Shown: positions 59,194 through 64,000 of the stretch, piece by piece
Layout: the number at the start of each line of letters is the position of its first letter
Numbering within the stretch: the stretch's first letter is position 1
NCBI GenBank assembly: GCA_963920665.1
Contig: OY987265.1
Span: forward strand, 8,189,001-8,253,000
Direction of reading: 5' to 3'
Length of the DNA stretch: 64,000 nt
Origin: Straminergon stramineum
Taxonomy: Eukaryota > Streptophyta > Bryopsida > Hypnales > Calliergonaceae
Program-made: the position numbers and the translations under genes
Notes under the pieces: model-generated
Told to the model about the DNA's origin: nothing
Databases searched by the model: none
Seen by the model: only the letters and a program-made list of their open reading frames with translations

Positions 59194-59650
59194 CCCCTAA
59201 AGAACCATGTAGTAGAAATTGGCAATACTCATGAACTTGCCAAGAAACATCACCATCTAAAAAAAGCCTATTAATTAAATTTTATTCATTTTTTAGAATT
59301 TGTAATTGTAGAATCTCATACTTGACTAGTACCAAGATCACTTATACAACAAAAATTTGGTCTAAGGACAATATATGTGTGAGAACAAAGACTATAAGGT
59401 GAAGGAAAATATATTTTTGAAAGAGCTTGGACCGTTTTGACGATGTGGTTTTGTCAAGCTTTTGAATATCATAATTCAAATAAATGCTTAAATTTTTTCC
59501 ACCGTAAGATCTTCATAAAATTACACTTCGTCAAAGTTTGTTTGTTTTCCTAATCTTAAGAGAGAGAGAGAAAATGAAAAAAAATTGACACTTCATTTTA
59601 GATGTCTACATTTCTCAAAATCCATTTTGGCTTGTAAGGAGCTTTAAGGA
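59194..59650. mobile_element. piggyBac-like MITE, 457 bp
   Basis: Starts CCCCTAAAGAACCATG after TTAA (59190-59193) and ends GCTTTAAGGA before TTAA (59651-59654). The right terminus is diverged but keeps the inverted T-TTAAGGA form, and both target sites are intact. Alternatively, the left end could pair with the solo right end at 61643. Non-coding. Confidence 0.55.
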
Positions 59651-59692
59651 TTAAGATAATTATACCCCCTACCCCAAATGTATAGAGAATTG

Positions 59693-59878
59693 CTAGCATG
59701 TGAGCCTAGGAATCTAGGCACCTATGTTATAAGATATCTATGTTATAAGTATTTTCCATGATTATAGGATAACTATGTTATAAATGTGTATGTTATAGGC
59801 ACCTTCAATGATTATAGAGTATCTAATTATACCTAGACTCAAAGCTCATAGGCTCGTATTTTAATGCTCACATGCTAG
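59693..59878. mobile_element. Inverted-repeat element H, copy 2 (about 186 bp)
   Basis: Starts CTAGCATGTGAGCCTAGG and ends GCTCACATGCTAG. The interior shares GGCACCT, TGTTATAAG and CCATGATTATAGGATA phrases with copy 1 at 48685-48917. It is non-coding, of unknown superfamily. Confidence 0.72.
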
Positions 59879-59879
59879 A

Positions 59880-61620
59880 ATCGTTAATCACCAAGTATAT
59901 ATGCACTAAGAGATTATTGTTGGAGTCATGCCTTTCTTTTCAAATTGAATAGACATTGGTTTTCTACATTTTTGTAAAAACTCTTTTATGGGAGATGCAT
60001 AAAGTTTCCTAATAACAATCTTCTAATGTTGCCTTCTAACAATGCCAATTCTTGGTATCATCCCAATAGTCTTCTTGAATTCAATGCATATTCTTAAGTA
60101 TATACTCCCTTTGTCCCAAAATGATTGTCCACTTTGCATGTCATACAAAGACTTCCTTCTAGCTAATTTTATTTAGGTGGTTTTAATTCCATCTTAGAGC
60201 TATCAACAATTTACTTTTTTCTTCTATCTTATACAATCTTATGCTTAAGAATTTTTTAAAGAACAAAAATCAAAGGGAGGGAGGTTGAATTTTTTTCCTA
60301 TTGTTCAAGATAGTTTTATAAAATAAAAATGTCCAGTGCAAACATTTTAAATCAAAAAGTTTCAAAGTCCTATATTTTAGGCAATTGTAAGAAAACACTT
60401 GTATTGTATGTTGTGTTTAGTTTAACATACTTGGAAAAAAATATTGGAATATTTTTTTTAAACAAAGAAAAAAATCAAAATTAGTGCAATTATACTAAAA
60501 TTAAGATAATTCCAAAAATTCGGGTCTAAACATATTCTGAAAAATTTACACACAAAATAGAAAATTTGATATTTTGAAGATAATATATATTCTTATTTTT
60601 AGAAAATATAAAAAATATAAAAAATGAAAATAAAATGCAATTATTATTTTCAACTTAAAGGGGCTTCTAATCAACTAGTCATGTCTTGATAAAAAAGAAC
60701 TCTACAATCCATTTGTTGATAAAAAGATAACACACTTTGAATACATATGCAAGATGGATAACTACTATTTTTAGAAAGTCATTTGATCAATATACAATAT
60801 CCTTGTAGATGACCTTATATTCCAATATTTTGCTTCAATTTTGCATTTTGGCTACAAAATAGTATTGGACCCCTCTAAAATGGTTATTGGGTGACATACT
60901 AATATCCAATTGGGGGTACTTCAAATTTGTTTAAATTATTTTTGATAAATGTGAAAAAAATTGACTAATGTGTATAATTATCTTATCTACATTGGATTAT
61001 AAATTAGGATCTATATGATGCTTAAAACAAAATTTATGGTAGAAAAACAAGCCCAAAAAATATTGTTGGGCAATAGGTGACAAAAAATTGTACAAGTGTT
61101 TCTTGCATTTGTCCTTCTAGTCCTTTTTGGTGCAAGAAATTCCATTTTGTTCACTTTAAATGCAAATCTCTTACAATCTACATGGTCAAAGTTTTTGAAA
61201 AAGTCTTCCTTACATTCACATACTAGTCTAGTGCAAGATTACAAGGTTAGATATGAAAAAAAATAATTAAATTTTTTTTGCTCTTTGTAATGGAAATGGT
61301 GATATTGAGTTTTTTTTTGATAAAAACAAAAACCTAGGGACTTTAAGAATGAAAAACAAACAATTGTAATTTACACTTGAACATTAAATTATTTTGAAAT
61401 AAAAAAAATAAAATATGAATGCAATACATGTAATATTGGATTTTAACACTTGGAGCTTCCAATTGCAATTATAACTCATTAAAATTTTGAATTTCTTCAA
61501 AGTTTAAAAATAGAGTAGAAACATGTAATGTATTAGTTTAGTTTTTTTTAAAGTTTCAATTAAAACCCAAAGTGAAAATTTTGAAAGTTACAATCAAGTT
61601 TGATCAAGGTAAATCCATTT
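59880..61620. other. AT-rich intergenic DNA, no gene recognised
   Basis: Very AT-rich. It contains one copy of the core seen in the TTAA elements (ATCTCTTACAATCTACATGG followed by TCAAAG, about 61167-61193), which belongs to the decayed element ending at 61643. Confidence 0.45.
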
Positions 61621-61630
61621 TTTGGATGCG

Positions 61631-61643
61631 GGACCTTTAGGGA
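61631..61643. mobile_element. Solo piggyBac-like right terminus
   Basis: GGACCTTTAGGGA followed by TTAA (61644-61647) is the inverted form of CCCCTAAAGGACC with one change. The family core occurs about 450 bp upstream. The left end was not found nearby. Confidence 0.5.
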
Positions 61644-62011
61644 TTAAAATAATTTTCGATTACGTGTATTGAGCCATTTCTAAACATTTTGAAATTTCAA
61701 CATCTCCAAATTTGGAAATCTTCAACCATTGTCAATAGCAGAGTAGAGAGAAGCAAAGCCTTTCGTGTGTTTGTTTGGTGGAAATGAATTTCATTCTTTT
61801 TTTACTCATGAATTTGACATTTGATAAATATGAAATACTTCAGAAGTAATGAATTTAGGAACACAATGTTAATTGACCTTGCCTTATTTATTATGAAGAA
61901 TATATTTTGTTTTAATTTCGGACATCTAAAATAGAATATTTATAAAAAATACAACAATTGCCCCAGTCTAGGAGGTTAACATTTTTGATAACTCAAATTT
62001 TTGAAGGTTAA

Positions 62012-62210
62012 CCCCTCAAGGCCCAAGCAGTTTATGTACATCAAGCTTATTACATGATGTCAATTGTACTTTTGAACTTCCCCATGTAATATGAACATCA
62101 CGATATGAAATTCACTTAGATATACTGCTTAGAATGTAAGGAAATCAAGTTATAACTTTGACCTGTTGAACAAGTGAGAGGCCCAAAATAAGCTCCTTGG
62201 GCCTTGAGGG
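62012..62210. mobile_element. piggyBac-like MITE, 199 bp, in the Fes1-like gene's upstream region
   Basis: Starts CCCCTCAAGGCCCAAG and ends CTTGGGCCTTGAGGG, a 15-bp perfect inverted repeat with one extra C at the left. It is flanked by TTAA (62008-62011 and 62211-62214). It lies about 470 bp before the ATG of the Fes1-like gene and could affect its promoter. Non-coding. Confidence 0.82.
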
Positions 62211-62214
62211 TTAA

Positions 62215-62680
62215 AAAAATTTGACAACCAATGATGCGAGAAAACCGTAACCCAGAATTTCAATTCAGTTTGTCAAATCGGAGCTCCATCCATCCATCCA
62301 GAATTCATCCACAAATCTGTTCGAGTATGATCGTGTCTTCGTCAGCAAATAGAAGACGAAAGCCCCGACTACCGGTCGGAACTCGGAAGTTGGTCTTCGT
62401 CCAAAGGTCGGAAGAAAACCCTTGATTCTCTAGACCCTTCCAGGGCATTGTAGCAGCGTCCACAGCGTTCTGTTGCCCAACGCAATTTCGCACCTCCGCT
62501 GATCAGTGCTTGTAGAATTGTCAATGATTTAAAGGAGAATTTTCGATGCCTGTGTTACATATTTGACGAGCTGGAGTTTGCATAACGCGATTTTTTGAGC
62601 TGCGGAGTGCAGAATTTGTTGCAGATTTGAGGAATTTGAGAGGGTGCGTAGAGGTTTAGGGTGATTCCTGTCTCGGAGCT
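62215..62680 (+). promoter_or_regulatory. Promoter and 5' UTR region of the Fes1-like gene
   Basis: Composition shifts to GC-richer right after the MITE. The stretch has pyrimidine-rich blocks (CCATCCATCCAG) and GA-rich leader sequence, ending in a GGTTTAGGGTG telobox-like motif at about 62653-62663. No definite TATA box or heat-shock element could be assigned by eye. Confidence 0.4.
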
Positions 62681-63843
62681 ATGGCTGGTCTAGGTCCCGA
62701 CTGGAAAGGTCTTCTGAAATGGAGCATTGCTAATAGCGATGGTACTCAGGCTCCTCGGCAACTCGAGTACGTCAATTCTTTGCTGATGTTTGTGACTTGA
62801 CGCTCGATCTGCAGTGGATTGCACTATGAACTGCGTATTACGGAAAGTATTTTTGTTTAGACCAAGCAAAATTGGTTTGATTTGAAGATTTTTTAAGGGT
62901 TTAAGAGATTTTTTTTCATTGAGCTCTGTTTCTGATTATTCTTGTTGTTATTTATTTATTGCAGCGAGGAGGATAGGCGGTTTTTTGCGGAAGCCATGCA
63001 AGATCATACGGTGGATGTGATTAAGCGAATGAAAGAGATTTCTACAGTGATGAATCTGCCTGGAGAGGTCATTGAGGCTCAGGGTATTACTGCTGAAGAA
63101 CTTGAAGGTACTAGTTTATTTATTTAATTTTGTTTTCGAAATTGGTTAGAGAATGTGTGCATGAGCTGCAATTTTCCATATGCGGAGTTGATTTAGGGTT
63201 CTTTGGCTCTTATGGTTATGATACTACCATCAGAGTTTGGGATTATAGTATGGCATTTATAATTTAAACCAACCTTGCAAATTACCTTGCAAATATGTTT
63301 ATTTTTTTAACCTAATTCATCAATTATTCTATTTAAGAATGCTTGGAATTGTTATCTACAAGATGTTGTATTGCTCAATGTCAGAAATTGGGGTCAATAA
63401 ACATAGCAACACTTTCACTCGTTTAGATCACCCCTAAATGATACACTTGCTAATTACCACTAATTGTTTTTGCAAATTCTTCCCAACCATATTCTATTTA
63501 CTTACGAAAGGACTTATACTTTCATATCCAGTCCACTTTGTTCTTAAATTATAATGAATGTGTTACGCTAGAAGATCTTCCAATTTTCTCAAAGGGTACG
63601 AAGACTTTTGCATGCGAATATAGGTAATAGGCAAATTAAAATGAAACAGCATTGGTGCAGAGTGAATGTCTATGTCTGGGTATGTAAGTCCTGAAATTTC
63701 TCTTGCTGATTTCATATAAAGAAGCGGTCATGATTTCAATGCAATGGAAAGAGGATTTTGAACCCTTGTTTCCTTTTCTTTTATGAATACAGGAATGTTG
63801 GAGGAACTTCAAGAACATGTCGAGTCCATCGACATGGCCAACG
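62681..63843 (+). CDS. Fes1-like Hsp70 nucleotide exchange factor (5' part; gene continues past the window)
   Basis: Exons 62681-62766, 62965-63107 and 63793-63843, with GT-AG introns and agreeing phases. The donor GT at 63844 leads into an intron that runs off the right edge. The N-terminus MAGLGPDWKGLLKWSIANSD is followed by QAPRQLDEEDRRFFAEAM, TVDVIKRMKEISTVMN and LEELQEHVESIDMAN, the N-terminal signature of plant Fes1/HspBP1 homologues. Fes1 proteins release ADP from cytosolic Hsp70 through armadillo repeats. Here only about the first 93 residues are visible, so the armadillo core lies outside. The ATG at 62681 fits the family N-terminus exactly. Confidence 0.9.
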
Positions 63844-64000
63844 GTATGATTCACTCACTAAAAAAATAAATTGAGCGTCCTTACGTTAGTGTGCTTGTTT
63901 ACACTTGTTTGTTAGTGCTTGCCAACCATTGCAGTTAATTCCAGATGTACAGTGATTTTACCTATTTTGTAACTGTATGTTTTTAGGCTTTTTCCTGACA

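Overview
The window is nuclear DNA of a land plant. The evidence is GT-AG introns of roughly 70 bp to 1.2 kb, plant gene families (a plant-type tafazzin, a GH17 beta-1,3-glucanase, a heavy-metal-associated plant protein and a Fes1-type Hsp70 cofactor), TTTAGGG-type teloboxes near genes, and dense miniature transposons. Low gene density, compact introns and AT-rich intergenic DNA would suit a moss or another seed-free plant. That placement is inference; no taxonomic marker is present.

Layout: 1-4.3 kb is AT-rich non-coding DNA with a 47-unit TAA microsatellite. A tafazzin-like acyltransferase gene (six exons found) lies at 5.8-8.7 kb, behind a 5' flank that carries a ~180-bp tandem duplication and teloboxes. 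9-18.4 kb is packed with miniature transposons, including nested ones, and has one doubtful acidic-protein gene. At 19.7-21.9 kb is a small hydrophilic LEA-like gene with an ABRE-type G-box upstream. At 23.3-23.5 kb is a 63-aa basic protein (minus strand), and at 31.1 kb a 66-aa unknown protein. 24-31 kb and 32.8-35 kb are AT-rich repeat remnants. At 35.7-38.2 kb is a GH17 glucanase whose signal-peptide first exon is tandemly repeated five times; two copies are intact and three are decayed. At 39.5-41.4 kb (minus) is a one-domain heavy-metal-associated protein. 42-52 kb is mostly repeats. At 52-52.9 kb (minus) is a previously unrecognised three-exon coiled-coil gene. 53-62 kb is again repeats, and at 62.7 kb a Fes1-like gene starts and runs off the right edge.

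The genes do not form a pathway; they are independent plant genes in repeat-rich DNA. The two most notable signals are: (1) the tandem array of signal-peptide exons in front of the GH17 gene, which predicts alternative first exons with identical splice phase; and (2) many non-autonomous elements flanked by TTAA with CCC...GGG ends, which look like piggyBac-type MITEs. No transposase for any element is visible in the window. All exon structures were read by eye from splice sites, frame and family motifs; none was confirmed by transcripts.
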